Shown here piece by piece: positions 48,381 to 56,497 of a stretch of 64,000 nt of DNA. Source of the DNA: Tautonia plasticadhaerens (GTDB lineage Bacteria; Planctomycetota; Planctomycetia; Isosphaerales; Isosphaeraceae); contig NZ_CP036426.1 of NCBI RefSeq assembly GCF_007752535.1, positions 8,494,001 to 8,558,000 of the forward strand. Reading direction: 5' to 3'. The first letter of the stretch is position 1. The number at the start of each line of letters is the position of its first letter. Under the pieces are notes generated by a model. That model did not search any database and had not been told where the DNA came from. It was given only the letters and a program-made list of their open reading frames with translations. Position numbers and translations under genes: made by a program.

Positions 48381-49583
48381 TCATTGGGGGGCGGCCTGGA
48401 CGGTGACGCCCCAGATCTGGATCAGCCCCGGATTGAGGTGCAGCGTGACGACCAGGTTCCCGGAGGAGTCCAGCTCGTAGGACGACGTGTGCGTCGCGGA
48501 GGCGCTGGCCGAGAAGAAGGGCCAGACCCCGAACGACGCCTTGGTCTTGATCGTCTGGAGGTCGGACTGGTTATAGCTGGCGTGGCTGGTGATCGTCAGG
48601 TCGTAGCCGCTGACGAGGACCAGCTGCGAGACCCGCCTCGCCAGCGAGCCGTCCGGCTGCCCGAAGAACGAGTCCCACTGGTTCGGGCTGGAGCTCGGGG
48701 CCCAGACCGTGTTGTCGTTCTTGGCGTTGTAGGCGCGGGAGAACTCGCCCGAGGCGAACCAGCTCCCCGCGTTGACGGGCAAGGTCGCGTACTTGTTGAC
48801 CGTGCCGGTGATCGAGAAGGCGCTGGAGGCGGCCTTGGTGTTGAGCTGGTCGAAGCTGCCGCTGACGCCCCCCGAGAAGATGTCGTAGAAGCCGGTCGCG
48901 GACCCCTCGGCGGTGGTCTGCGTGAGGGTCGAGTTCATGGACTCGGTGTCGAAGTCGATCCCCAGGGGGCCGCCGCCGCCGTTGATCGCGGCCGTGGCGG
49001 CCGTGTTGGTGCAGGAATATCGGTAGAGCGAGTAGGAGGTGCCGTCGCTGGCCGAGAACTTCTGCTTGGCGGCCGGGTCGTTGTAGGCGTTGAGGGCGCC
49101 GTTGAGCGGGGTGTTGTCCTGCTCGTCGTATGCCGTCATGGCCGGCCCGACCTGGTTGGGGTCGAGGTTCTGGTTGGCCCACTGGGTGAAGAGCTGCTTC
49201 TGCGTCTTGTCGGAGTCGGGGTTCTTCGCGAAGTAGGACTTCCTGTAGTCGAGCCAGTTGGTGTACATGTCCCCGAGGGCCGTCTGGAGGTTCGCGCCGC
49301 CGGTCTCGGGCAGGAGCGCGAAGAGGAGGCCCCCGTACGCCGAGGAGCGCTTGGAGATGCCGCCGGAGTCGAAGTAGGCGACGCTGGCCGAAGGCGGCAC
49401 GGCGTCGCCCATCAGGAATAGCCCGCTGGAGTCGGCGGTCTGGAGCCCGAGCGTCCCCTGGGCGAGCATGAAGGTCTTCGGGTCGAGGTTCATGGCCTGC
49501 GCGAGGTAGTTGTACCAGCCGGCGTTGTTCTTGACCACGATCTGCTCGACGTCGCTGCCGCTGGTGGTGGTGAGGGTGCTCAT
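48381..49583 (-). CDS. Unrecognised 400-residue protein, last gene of the PatG-like cluster
   Basis: A protein I cannot place in a family. It starts MSTLTTTSGSDVEQIVVKNN and is rich in Ser, Thr, Asn, Ala and Tyr, unlike the Arg/Pro/Gly-rich neighbours. It has one Cys and no signal peptide or membrane helix. The second half looks beta-rich (ASSAFSITGTVNKYATLPVN, LVLVSGYDLTITSHASYNQS), ending with a strand set SGNLVVTLHLNPGLIQIWGV. An AAGGA site precedes the ATG. It follows the two Cys-rich peptide genes by 105 bases on the same strand and is probably in one transcript with them. A structural or pore/lectin-like protein is conceivable, but nothing in the sequence proves it. Confidence 0.8.
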   Translation of the reverse strand: MSTLTTTSGSDVEQIVVKNNAGWYNYLAQAMNLDPKTFMLAQGTLGLQTADSSGLFLMGDAVPPSASVAYFDSGGISKRSSAYGGLLFALLPETGGANLQTALGDMYTNWLDYRKSYFAKNPDSDKTQKQLFTQWANQNLDPNQVGPAMTAYDEQDNTPLNGALNAYNDPAAKQKFSASDGTSYSLYRYSCTNTAATAAINGGGGPLGIDFDTESMNSTLTQTTAEGSATGFYDIFSGGVSGSFDQLNTKAASSAFSITGTVNKYATLPVNAGSWFASGEFSRAYNAKNDNTVWAPSSSPNQWDSFFGQPDGSLARRVSQLVLVSGYDLTITSHASYNQSDLQTIKTKASFGVWPFFSASASATHTSSYELDSSGNLVVTLHLNPGLIQIWGVTVQAAPQ

Positions 49584-49688
49584 CGTCGTCGTCCTTCGTT
49601 CACAGGGTGCAAAGACGCCCGCCCGACGCCCGGGCGGGCCGAGATCGCTACAGGGATGCCGAGGTCGCCCCGCCCTCGGGGCCGGCGG

Positions 49689-49991
49689 TCAGCAGGGGTC
49701 GCCGACGCCGCAAGGGTGGGTCGACTGGGTGATCGCCCCGCCGGCCTGCGTGCACTGGGCGGCGTGGGTGGTGACGGCCTGGTTCTTCGCGGCGGTGCAC
49801 CCGGCATGGGTGTTGGCCACGCAGACGGTATCGTCCGCCGTCCAGAGGACGTTGGCCCCCTTCCTGCAGACCGCCATCCCGGTCACCATGTATCTCCTCG
49901 ATGGGCCGACGTGCCCGCCGGGGGAGGCACGGGCGGAGGGGGGGCGGGCCGAGGCCCGGTCGATCCCGGGGGCCTGGAGAGGGAGTCTCAT
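49689..49991 (-). CDS. Six-cysteine peptide, putative RiPP-like precursor B
   Basis: A 100-residue peptide. Residues 1-34 have no Cys and are Pro/Ala/Arg/Gly-rich (MRLPLQAPGIDRASARPPSA); residues 35-100 contain six Cys (42, 57, 65, 80, 94, 100), many Thr, Ala and Asn, and end with Cys at the last residue (STHPCGVGDPC). The division into a leader-like and a Cys-rich core-like part, and the position between a PatG-type protease and an unknown gene, suggest a matured peptide. Start: ATG 49991 lies eight bases after GGAG; ATG 49997 is too close to it. An alternative ATG at residue 35 would give only the Cys-rich 66 residues. Confidence 0.6.
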   Translation of the reverse strand: MRLPLQAPGIDRASARPPSARASPGGHVGPSRRYMVTGMAVCRKGANVLWTADDTVCVANTHAGCTAAKNQAVTTHAAQCTQAGGAITQSTHPCGVGDPC

Positions 49992-50036
49992 GATCATGCT
50001 CCGGATGGGTTCGGGTGGGCGGGCCCGGGCGGGCCC

Positions 50037-50273
50037 CTAGGATCCGCAGCCGAAGACCGCGCTGCCGCAGTACGGGAAGCCGTCCGCCTCGCGGCAGCAC
50101 ATCTGGCTGCGGGCGTTGCAGGTGATCGAGGCGTTGCTGTGCTGGCCGCTGCCCCAGCAGGTCTCGAACTGGGGCCGCTGCCCGGGGGGGGCCGACGGGG
50201 CGAGCCGCCCGCCGGGCGGCCCCGGGGGGGCACCTTGCCGGGGGACGGGGGGGGATTGGGGTGGGACTCGCAA
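50037..50273 (-). CDS. Six-cysteine peptide, putative RiPP-like precursor A
   Basis: A 78-residue peptide starting with TTG at 50273, five bases after GAGGA, and only 39 bases after the protease stop. Residues 1-36 are Cys-free and Pro/Gly-rich (PPVPRQGAPPGPPGGRLAPS); residues 37-78 hold six Cys at 39, 52, 59, 60, 69 and 76 (ETCWGSGQHSNASITCNARS, QMCCREADGFPYCGS, FGCGS). The core could form three disulfides or carry modified residues. No cyanobactin leader motif is visible. The TTG start is uncertain, but the Cys-rich part is clearly coding, with G/C-rich third positions and TGC codons throughout. Confidence 0.6.
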   Translation of the reverse strand: MRVPPQSPPVPRQGAPPGPPGGRLAPSAPPGQRPQFETCWGSGQHSNASITCNARSQMCCREADGFPYCGSAVFGCGS

Positions 50274-50312
50274 CGGATCCTCCTCGTGGGTTGGGGTCGA
50301 AACGGGCCCGGT

Positions 50313-52424
50313 TCAGTACACTTCCCATCGGCGGACCTTGCCGATCGTCACGGGAAGCACGTCGCTGACGTCGACCGTCAGGCGGTACACCCGCCGCGCC
50401 ACGTCCTGGCGGCGCGTCGGGTGGAAGAACGTCAGGTTGACGTCCCAGCAGTCCGACCCCGGGCGGGACGACGGGCTCCGCTCGACGTCGATGCGGTCGA
50501 GCCTCAGGTCGTCCTTCAGGGAGTCGGAGTAGACGAATCGCAGCTCGAAGGCGTTGGTCGCGGCGTAGTTGATGGCGCGGTCCCTCGGCTGGATGCCGAG
50601 GTTGCGGATCTCGTAATAGACGCGGTCCAGGAAGTTGGCGACCGCCCCGGCCTGGGCCTCGTCGGCCGTCCGTTTCCCCTCGCCCGCCCCGGGGTCGCCC
50701 AGGACCTCCCGGACGAGGGCGGGGGTCGACCAGCTGAACATCCCGCGCAGCTCGGGGGCGATGACCGGGACCTCCTGGCCGTTGAGCAGCCGGGCCGACC
50801 CGGAGAGCACGCCCGGGATCGACACGCGCTCGACGCCCTCCTCGAGCTGCCCCCGGAGGAACTCGACCATCCTCGCGTATCCGTCGGCGGCGAACGCCCC
50901 GGCCGGGCGGAGGGCGTAGGCGGTCGAGCCCTCCAGGCCCAGGGTCCAGGTGATCGCCTCCGCCGCGAAGCGGTCCCGGCCCAGGTAGTCGACCAGGGTC
51001 GTCGGGTCCAGCAGGTTCCGTCCGGACTGCTGGAGCAGGGAGTCGCGGCGGGCCTCCGAGCCGAAGTCGTAGCCGATCTGCCCGAGCGCGTAGACCGGAC
51101 CCGGACCCGGTGCCGGTGCCGGCCCTGTCGAGCAGCCGCAGGCCGAGGGGGAGACGCCGACCGGGGCCGTCGGCCGCATCCCGACCGGCGGCCCCAGGCC
51201 ACCGGCCCCCTCCCAGGCCGGGCCCCGGGGGGCCTCCCCGCCGCCCTCGACGGGAGGGATGATCGACGGCGGGGGATCGGCCGGACTCTCGTCGACCCGG
51301 CCCTCCGAAGCGGCGTGCTGCGCGGACTGGTTCATGTTGCTCTCCGTGTTCGCTGGGAGATCCGGGATGACTTCCGTCCCGAGGGGGACGATGCCGGGGA
51401 GCCCCGAGCCCCCCGGGGGCGTGGCCGACGGCGGCCCGCCCCGGGGCCCCGTCCCCCCGCCTCGGGCGACCGGGGGGCTCGCGATCGCCGGGGGGAGCCG
51501 GGCGGGCCGCCGCCGGGGTGCCAGCCTGGCCAGGGCCGCCCCCAGGTTGAGGTGCCCGCGGAGGGAGGCCCGGCAGCCTCCCGGGGCGGCCGACGGGTCG
51601 CACGGCGTCGACGTCTCCAGGATCACCTGGCGGACCCGCAGCGGGTCGGCCGGCTCCCCCCGGCGGATCAGCAGGCTCAGCAGCAGCGCCGCGACCCCCG
51701 AGACCACCGCGGCCGCGTCGCTGGTCCCCCCGGACCGGGAGACGAGCCCGCCGGGCTCGGCCACCGGCAGCCCCTCCCCGATGGCCAGGATCCCGTTGTG
51801 CAGGTAGCCGTCGCCCCAGTTGCTGAAGGCGAGCGGCCGGCCGTCGAGGGACGACGCCCCCACGGCCAGCACCGAGGGCTCGCCGGCCGGGGTGTGGATG
51901 CAGTCGCAGCCGTCGTTGCCGGCCGCCGCGACGATCAGCACCCCGGCGTCGGCACACCCCCGGACCGACCGGGCCAGCGCGGGGTCCGCCGCCCCGGCCT
52001 CCACCCGCTGGCCGCCGCTGACGTTGATGACCGTCGCCCCGGAGGCCACCGCGAGGTCGAGGGCCCGGGCGAGGTCGCCCTGCGAGCAGGACGCCGGGGC
52101 GGCGGGCCCGGGGCCGTAGATCGGGATGAGGACGCCCCGGCAGCCCGGGGCCAGGCCGCAGGCCGGCCCCCCGTGCCGGCCGAAGATCAGGCTGGCGATC
52201 CGGGTCCCATGCCCCCCGGCCGCATTCCCCACCGCCGGGCGCCCGGGGATCAGCTCGACTTCGCTTAAATACGCGCCGTGCAAACAGGGGTGCGATCGGT
52301 CGACCGGGCCGTCGAGGACGGCCACGCAGACGCCGGGGTCGCCGCGCGTCTCGCACCAGATTTCCCCCAGGGGGGCGAGCGCGGCGAGCAACGCGCCGCA
52401 ATCGTCGGCGGGGAATCTCCTCAT
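50313..52424 (-). CDS. PatA/PatG-type cyanobactin maturation protease (S8 subtilase)
   Basis: A 703-residue protein. The N-terminal 300 residues are a subtilisin domain with catalytic Asp38 (CVAVLDGPVDRSHPCL), His72 (GGHGTRIASLIFG), oxyanion Asn170 (VLIVAAAGNDGCDC) and Ser235 (SGGTSDAAAVVSGVAALLLS). A Pro-rich linker follows (300-440, with SACGCSTG), then the PatG C-terminal domain (444-703): VYALGQIGYDFGSEARRDSL, AYALRPAGAFAADGYARMVE, RVSIPGVLSG, DRVYYEIRNLGI, INYAATNAFELRFVYS, SDCWDVNLTFFHPTRRQDVA and YRLTVDVSDVLPVTIGKVRR. In cyanobactin pathways PatA removes the leader and PatG releases and cyclises the core. No signal peptide is seen. The start at 52424 fits the family; the frame is open 64 codons further. 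Confidence 0.9.
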   Translation of the reverse strand: MRRFPADDCGALLAALAPLGEIWCETRGDPGVCVAVLDGPVDRSHPCLHGAYLSEVELIPGRPAVGNAAGGHGTRIASLIFGRHGGPACGLAPGCRGVLIPIYGPGPAAPASCSQGDLARALDLAVASGATVINVSGGQRVEAGAADPALARSVRGCADAGVLIVAAAGNDGCDCIHTPAGEPSVLAVGASSLDGRPLAFSNWGDGYLHNGILAIGEGLPVAEPGGLVSRSGGTSDAAAVVSGVAALLLSLLIRRGEPADPLRVRQVILETSTPCDPSAAPGGCRASLRGHLNLGAALARLAPRRRPARLPPAIASPPVARGGGTGPRGGPPSATPPGGSGLPGIVPLGTEVIPDLPANTESNMNQSAQHAASEGRVDESPADPPPSIIPPVEGGGEAPRGPAWEGAGGLGPPVGMRPTAPVGVSPSACGCSTGPAPAPGPGPVYALGQIGYDFGSEARRDSLLQQSGRNLLDPTTLVDYLGRDRFAAEAITWTLGLEGSTAYALRPAGAFAADGYARMVEFLRGQLEEGVERVSIPGVLSGSARLLNGQEVPVIAPELRGMFSWSTPALVREVLGDPGAGEGKRTADEAQAGAVANFLDRVYYEIRNLGIQPRDRAINYAATNAFELRFVYSDSLKDDLRLDRIDVERSPSSRPGSDCWDVNLTFFHPTRRQDVARRVYRLTVDVSDVLPVTIGKVRRWEVY

Positions 52425-52569
52425 CAACGCGGCCCCGTCATGCGAGGTTCCGGACGCCGGACGCACCGGAATCCGCCGGCCCGAGTGCGGGGAAGGCCCG
52501 CAACCGGCGGCCGGGCCGGGGCCGGTCGCACACCGCCGGAGGCCGCCAGCGATCCGAGATGCTGGCGCC

Positions 52570-52760
52570 CTAAAATTGCAAAAAAGAAAATCTCTTTGGA
52601 TTGGCGACATGAACATTTTTCAGGTTTGCGCCATATCCGATATCATCTATATCCGCCGCGTTGCGGGGAGGGCAAGCGGAAAAGTACGCCGGGGAAAATG
52701 TTTTTAATGGCGATGACGTTAAATTTTGCCACGGCGTCGTCATTTTATGATTTATTGGGG
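52570..52760. promoter_or_regulatory. AT-rich region upstream of the PatG-like protease
   Basis: A patch with A/T content far above the surroundings (TTGCAAAAAAGAAAATCTCT at 52576-52595, and AATGTTTTTAATGGCGATGA). It lies 150-340 bases upstream of the protease start on the minus strand. It includes two spaced copies of CGGATAT (minus strand) around 52640. Probably the promoter region of the cluster and possibly a mark of acquired DNA; I cannot assign -35 and -10 boxes with confidence. Confidence 0.45.
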
Positions 52761-53200
52761 TTGCATGGGGGTGTCCGTGCCCCGGGGGAGGCGGGGCCCC
52801 GGCACCGAGGGCGCGCGACGGGGGGGAGAGAACGGGCCGGGCCTGCCCCAGGGGGGAGGCCCGGCCGCACGCCGCCGCGGGGGCCGCGAGTCACGTCCTC
52901 TCCGGGGCGACATGAGGGCCGAAGTCCGGGGTCTGCCCATGCCACGGGGCCGGCCGTCGGGGTTGGCCCGGCCCGCACGCGATCGCCGGGATGGGCCCGA
53001 GAACCGGCGGCCCTCGGGCCTCATCCGGCGGGGAGGGCGCTCGGGGTGGCGTCGAGGGGCGACGGCGGATCGGGCCCGCTCCCGGGATCCCCCGGGAGCG
53101 GCCCGACGTGGGCCGCCGGCCCGGGGGGCCGAGGTGCCGAGGCGTCGGGCGTCCCCGAGGCGATGGGGGCCGTCGGGGGCGGCCTCGCGGCCTCGGTGCG
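52761..53200. other. Intergenic stretch with G/C-rich hairpins
   Basis: No gene is supportable here. It holds a 10-base perfect inverted repeat (GGCCGGGCCT at 52835-52844 with AGGCCCGGCC at 52857-52866) and the terminator-like hairpin at 53071-53105. Open frames crossing it have no ribosome site. Confidence 0.5.
53071..53105 (-). terminator. Hairpin downstream of the TPR/FG-GAP gene
   Basis: CGGGCCCGCTCCCGGG pairs with CCCGGGAGCGGCCCG (one bulged base) around a short loop. It is about 95 bases past the minus-strand stop at 53201, a plausible place for termination of that gene before the protease cluster. No T-run. Confidence 0.55.
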
Positions 53201-56149
53201 TCAGCCGCCGGGCCCGGCCCCGTCGGCGTCGCCCGTGGGGGCGAAGCCGGGGAGGGGGAGGGGGGTCGGGCCCCCCTCGCGGAGCAGGTAGCCGGCCCCG
53301 GCGGCGAGGGCCTCGAAGCGGTCGACCCGGCCGGAGGGCCAGCGGACCTCGACGGCGTCGGCCCCGGCCTCGTCGCCGAGGCCCACGTGGATCCGGGGGT
53401 CGCCGCTCGACTGGTAGCTGCCGCCGCCGAGGCGGCGTCGGACGAGGAGACGGCCGCCGGCCTCGACCGCCACACGGGCGCCGACGGCGTCCCGGCCGGA
53501 GGCGGCCGAGCCCTCCAGGCCGATCGTCAGCCATCGCCCGCCATCGGTGACGTTGCGGAGGAAGGCGAGCGGGCCGTCGAGCTGGGTGATCAGCAAATCC
53601 ATGCGCCCGTCGTTGTCCATGTCCCCGGCGGCGAGCCCCCGGGCGAGCCGGGGGACCGCCCAGGCCGGGCCGGCGCCGGCCGAGGCGTCGGCCAGGCGGC
53701 CCCCGCCGAGGTTGGCCATCAGGAGGGCGGGCATGGCGTAGGGGGACTCGGGGCGGAAGTCCTCGACGTGGCCGTTGGCCTGGGCCAGGTCGAGCCGGCC
53801 GTCGTTGTCCACGTCGACCAGGGCGAGGCCGAAGCCCAGCAGCGGCCGGGTGGCGGCCAGTACGCCGGAGGGGCCGGACTGGTCGGCGAAGATGCCCCGG
53901 CCGAGGTTGCGGTAGACCGCGGTCCCCTCGGCGAAGAAGTTCGTGACCGCCAGGTCGGGCAGGCCGTCGCCGTCGAGGTCGCCGCAGGCCACGCCCATCC
54001 CGGCCTGGTAGCCGCCGTGGCCGCCGGCGGCCACCCCGGCCGGTGCGCCGACCTCCTCGAACCGCATCCCGCCGAGGTTGCGGAACAGGAAATTGGCCGT
54101 CTGGTCGTTGGCGACGTAGAGGTCGAGGAGGCCGTCCTCGTCGACGTCGGCGGCGACCACGCCCAGGCCCCGGCCGTCCTCGTCGACGATGCCCGCCCCC
54201 CGAGTCACGTCGACGAATCGGCCGCCGTCGTTGCGGAACAGGTGGTCGGGCCGGCTCTCGACGGCGAGGGGGCTGCACAGGACGTACCCGCCGGCCCCCT
54301 CGTCGGGGCATCGGACCGGGTCGGTCTCGTCCCAGGCGACGTAGTGGCAGACATACAGGTCGAGGTCGCCGTCGCCGTCGAGGTCGGCGAGGGCGGCCGA
54401 GGTCGGCCAGTCCCGATCCCCCCCCAGTCCCCACGCCTCGGTGGCGTCCTCGAAGGTGCCGTCCCCCCGGTTGAGGGCGAGGGCATAGGAGCCGTATCGG
54501 GTGACGAACAGGTCGGGGTCGCCGTCCTCGTCCACGTCGCCGACCGCGACGCCGTGGCCGTAACCCCGGGCGAAGTCGGCGACGCCGGCGGCGTCGGTGA
54601 GGTCCTCGAAGGTGCCGTCGCCGAGGTTTCGGAACAGGCGATCGCCCGCCCCGGGTCCCGGGTCGCCCGGCGTCGGGGGGAAGGGGCCGCCCTGGGTGAG
54701 GTAGACGTCGAGCCACCCGTCGCCGTCGGCGTCGATCAGGCCGACGCCGCTGCCCATCGACTCGGGGAGCTGGCGATCGGGCGTCGACCCGGCCCGGTAC
54801 GCGAAGGAGAGGCCGGCCGGCCCGGCCTCGTCGACGAACCGGGGAGCCGGGCCCCTCGGGGGGACGTCGGCGGGCGTCCTCGTCGGGTCGGTCGCCGGCC
54901 CGAGGTCGGCCAGCAGGCGCGGCAGCGAGTCGGCCGAGGCCCGGTCGTTTTCGCGCCTCGCCAGCCGATCGGACGCCTCGGCGCGATCGGCGGCCAGGCC
55001 CGGGTCCCGGTCGACGGCCAGCTCCCACCAGGCCCGGGCCTCGAAGGTGCGGCCGAGCCGCTCGGCGATCGCGGCCAGCTCGGCGGCGTCCCCGGCCGGG
55101 TCGGGGGCGGACATGAGGCCGACATATCGTCCCATCATCCGGTCCAACTCCGCCTTCCGGGAGCGGAGCCGGGCGGCCTCCTCGTCGTCCCCGGCCTGGC
55201 GGGCGAGGCCGGCGAGGCGTTCGACCGCCGGGATCGAGCCGGGGGAAAGCTCGACCAGCCGGGACAGGGCCGCGCGCTCGGCCGCCGCGTCCCCCGCCCT
55301 GGCGGCGAACCAGGCCCGGAGCGAGAGCACTTCCTGGGGCGGCACGGTCCCTCCCGGCAGGTGCGCCAGGGCCCGTCGGGCCAGCGGGACGTCCTGCGAC
55401 GGTAACGCCCAGTCGAGCCACCCCCGCCAGGCGGCCGGGTCGTCCGACCGTTCGAGGCGGGCGGTCAGCCATCGCCTCGCTTCCTCGACCCTCCCCCTCC
55501 TCATGGCCAGGTGGGCGAGGCCGAGCAGGACCCCCGGGTCGTCCGGGGCGGCCGCCGCGGCCTGCTCGACGGCCCGGGCGTGTTCCCCCAGGGCCATCGG
55601 GTCGCGGGAATCCAGGCGGAACAGCTCCCGGATCATGCCGACCCGGTCGGGGTCGGTGGCCCCGCCGTCGCGGACCAGGCGTCGGGCCTCCTCGTACCGC
55701 CCCTGGAGCTTGTAGAGCCGCAGCAGCATCCCCCGGGCCTGCCGTCCCTGGGCGCCCTTCGCCCCGATCGCCCGGGGGAGTACGCGCTCGGCCTCGGCCA
55801 TCCGGTGGCCTCGCAGGGCGAGGCGGGCCAGCATCAGCGCCGCATTCGGGCCGAACCCCGAGTCGGCCGGGACCCGAGCCCAGGCGTCCCGGGCGGCGTC
55901 GAGACGGCCGAGCGACTGCTCGCAGGCGCCGAGCAGGAACTCGGCCTCCCCCCGGCCCGGCCAGCGGTCGGCCAAATCCTGCAACTTCAGGCGCGCCGAG
56001 GCCACCGAGCCGCCGAGCACGTCCTCCTTGGCGGCGGCGATCCCGGCCTGGTAGCGCGCCTCCGAGCGGGCCTCGGCCCAGCGCCACCCCGCCCAGGACG
56101 CGGCGACGATCGCCAGGACTCCCGCCGGGGCCAGCACGGCTCGGCGCAT
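53201..56149 (-). CDS. TPR and FG-GAP/VCBS repeat protein with C-terminal ASPIC/UnbV domain
   Basis: A 982-residue protein with an N-terminal membrane anchor or signal (MRRAVLAPAGVLAIVAASWA). Residues 30-430 are TPR-like helical pairs (YQAGIAAAKEDVLGGSVASA). From about 500 there are VCBS/FG-GAP repeats with calcium-binding loops (GVGLIDADGDGWLDVYLTQG, VAVGDVDEDGDPDLFVTRYG, SAALADLDGDGDLDLYVCHY, GLALVDVDNDGRLDLAQANG). The end is ASPIC/UnbV (RDAVGARVAVEAGGRLLVRR, RIHVGLGDEAGADAVEVRWP, SGRVDRFE). Such exported beta-propeller proteins bind surface partners or matrix; many planctomycete copies exist. The ATG at 56149 begins the anchor. Confidence 0.88.
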   Translation of the reverse strand: MRRAVLAPAGVLAIVAASWAGWRWAEARSEARYQAGIAAAKEDVLGGSVASARLKLQDLADRWPGRGEAEFLLGACEQSLGRLDAARDAWARVPADSGFGPNAALMLARLALRGHRMAEAERVLPRAIGAKGAQGRQARGMLLRLYKLQGRYEEARRLVRDGGATDPDRVGMIRELFRLDSRDPMALGEHARAVEQAAAAAPDDPGVLLGLAHLAMRRGRVEEARRWLTARLERSDDPAAWRGWLDWALPSQDVPLARRALAHLPGGTVPPQEVLSLRAWFAARAGDAAAERAALSRLVELSPGSIPAVERLAGLARQAGDDEEAARLRSRKAELDRMMGRYVGLMSAPDPAGDAAELAAIAERLGRTFEARAWWELAVDRDPGLAADRAEASDRLARRENDRASADSLPRLLADLGPATDPTRTPADVPPRGPAPRFVDEAGPAGLSFAYRAGSTPDRQLPESMGSGVGLIDADGDGWLDVYLTQGGPFPPTPGDPGPGAGDRLFRNLGDGTFEDLTDAAGVADFARGYGHGVAVGDVDEDGDPDLFVTRYGSYALALNRGDGTFEDATEAWGLGGDRDWPTSAALADLDGDGDLDLYVCHYVAWDETDPVRCPDEGAGGYVLCSPLAVESRPDHLFRNDGGRFVDVTRGAGIVDEDGRGLGVVAADVDEDGLLDLYVANDQTANFLFRNLGGMRFEEVGAPAGVAAGGHGGYQAGMGVACGDLDGDGLPDLAVTNFFAEGTAVYRNLGRGIFADQSGPSGVLAATRPLLGFGLALVDVDNDGRLDLAQANGHVEDFRPESPYAMPALLMANLGGGRLADASAGAGPAWAVPRLARGLAAGDMDNDGRMDLLITQLDGPLAFLRNVTDGGRWLTIGLEGSAASGRDAVGARVAVEAGGRLLVRRRLGGGSYQSSGDPRIHVGLGDEAGADAVEVRWPSGRVDRFEALAAGAGYLLREGGPTPLPLPGFAPTGDADGAGPGG

Positions 56150-56497
56150 GATCCCGCCCCCGATCCGCTGCGATCCGGCCCGGGGCCCGCCGGCGGCGGC
56201 CCCTCCCCGACCCCATTCTGGCCGCCGGGGCGGGGGGTCGGCAACGGCCCGCCCCGTCCTCGGGCGATCCCCCGGCGTCGATGTCGCCATGCCTGGCGTC
56301 ACGGCCGGGGCGGTCGTCCGTACGATATCGGGGACCGTCGCGGGATCGGCGACCCGCCGGCCGGCGAGGAGCCGGGGGCATCGGGCGGGTCGTCGCGTTG
56401 TCCCCCGCATCCATGCGGTCCTAGAATGTCGGGAGGGGGGATCGCCGTGCCCGATCGCGGCCCGAGCCCCGGCCCGGTCGCGTCGAGAGGAGCCCGC

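Noticed and set aside
48381-52424. Calling the PatG-like cluster a true cyanobactin locus.
   Set aside because: No YcaO heterocyclase, no PatF, and no cyanobactin leader or recognition sequence in the peptides. Only the protease is of the cyanobactin type.
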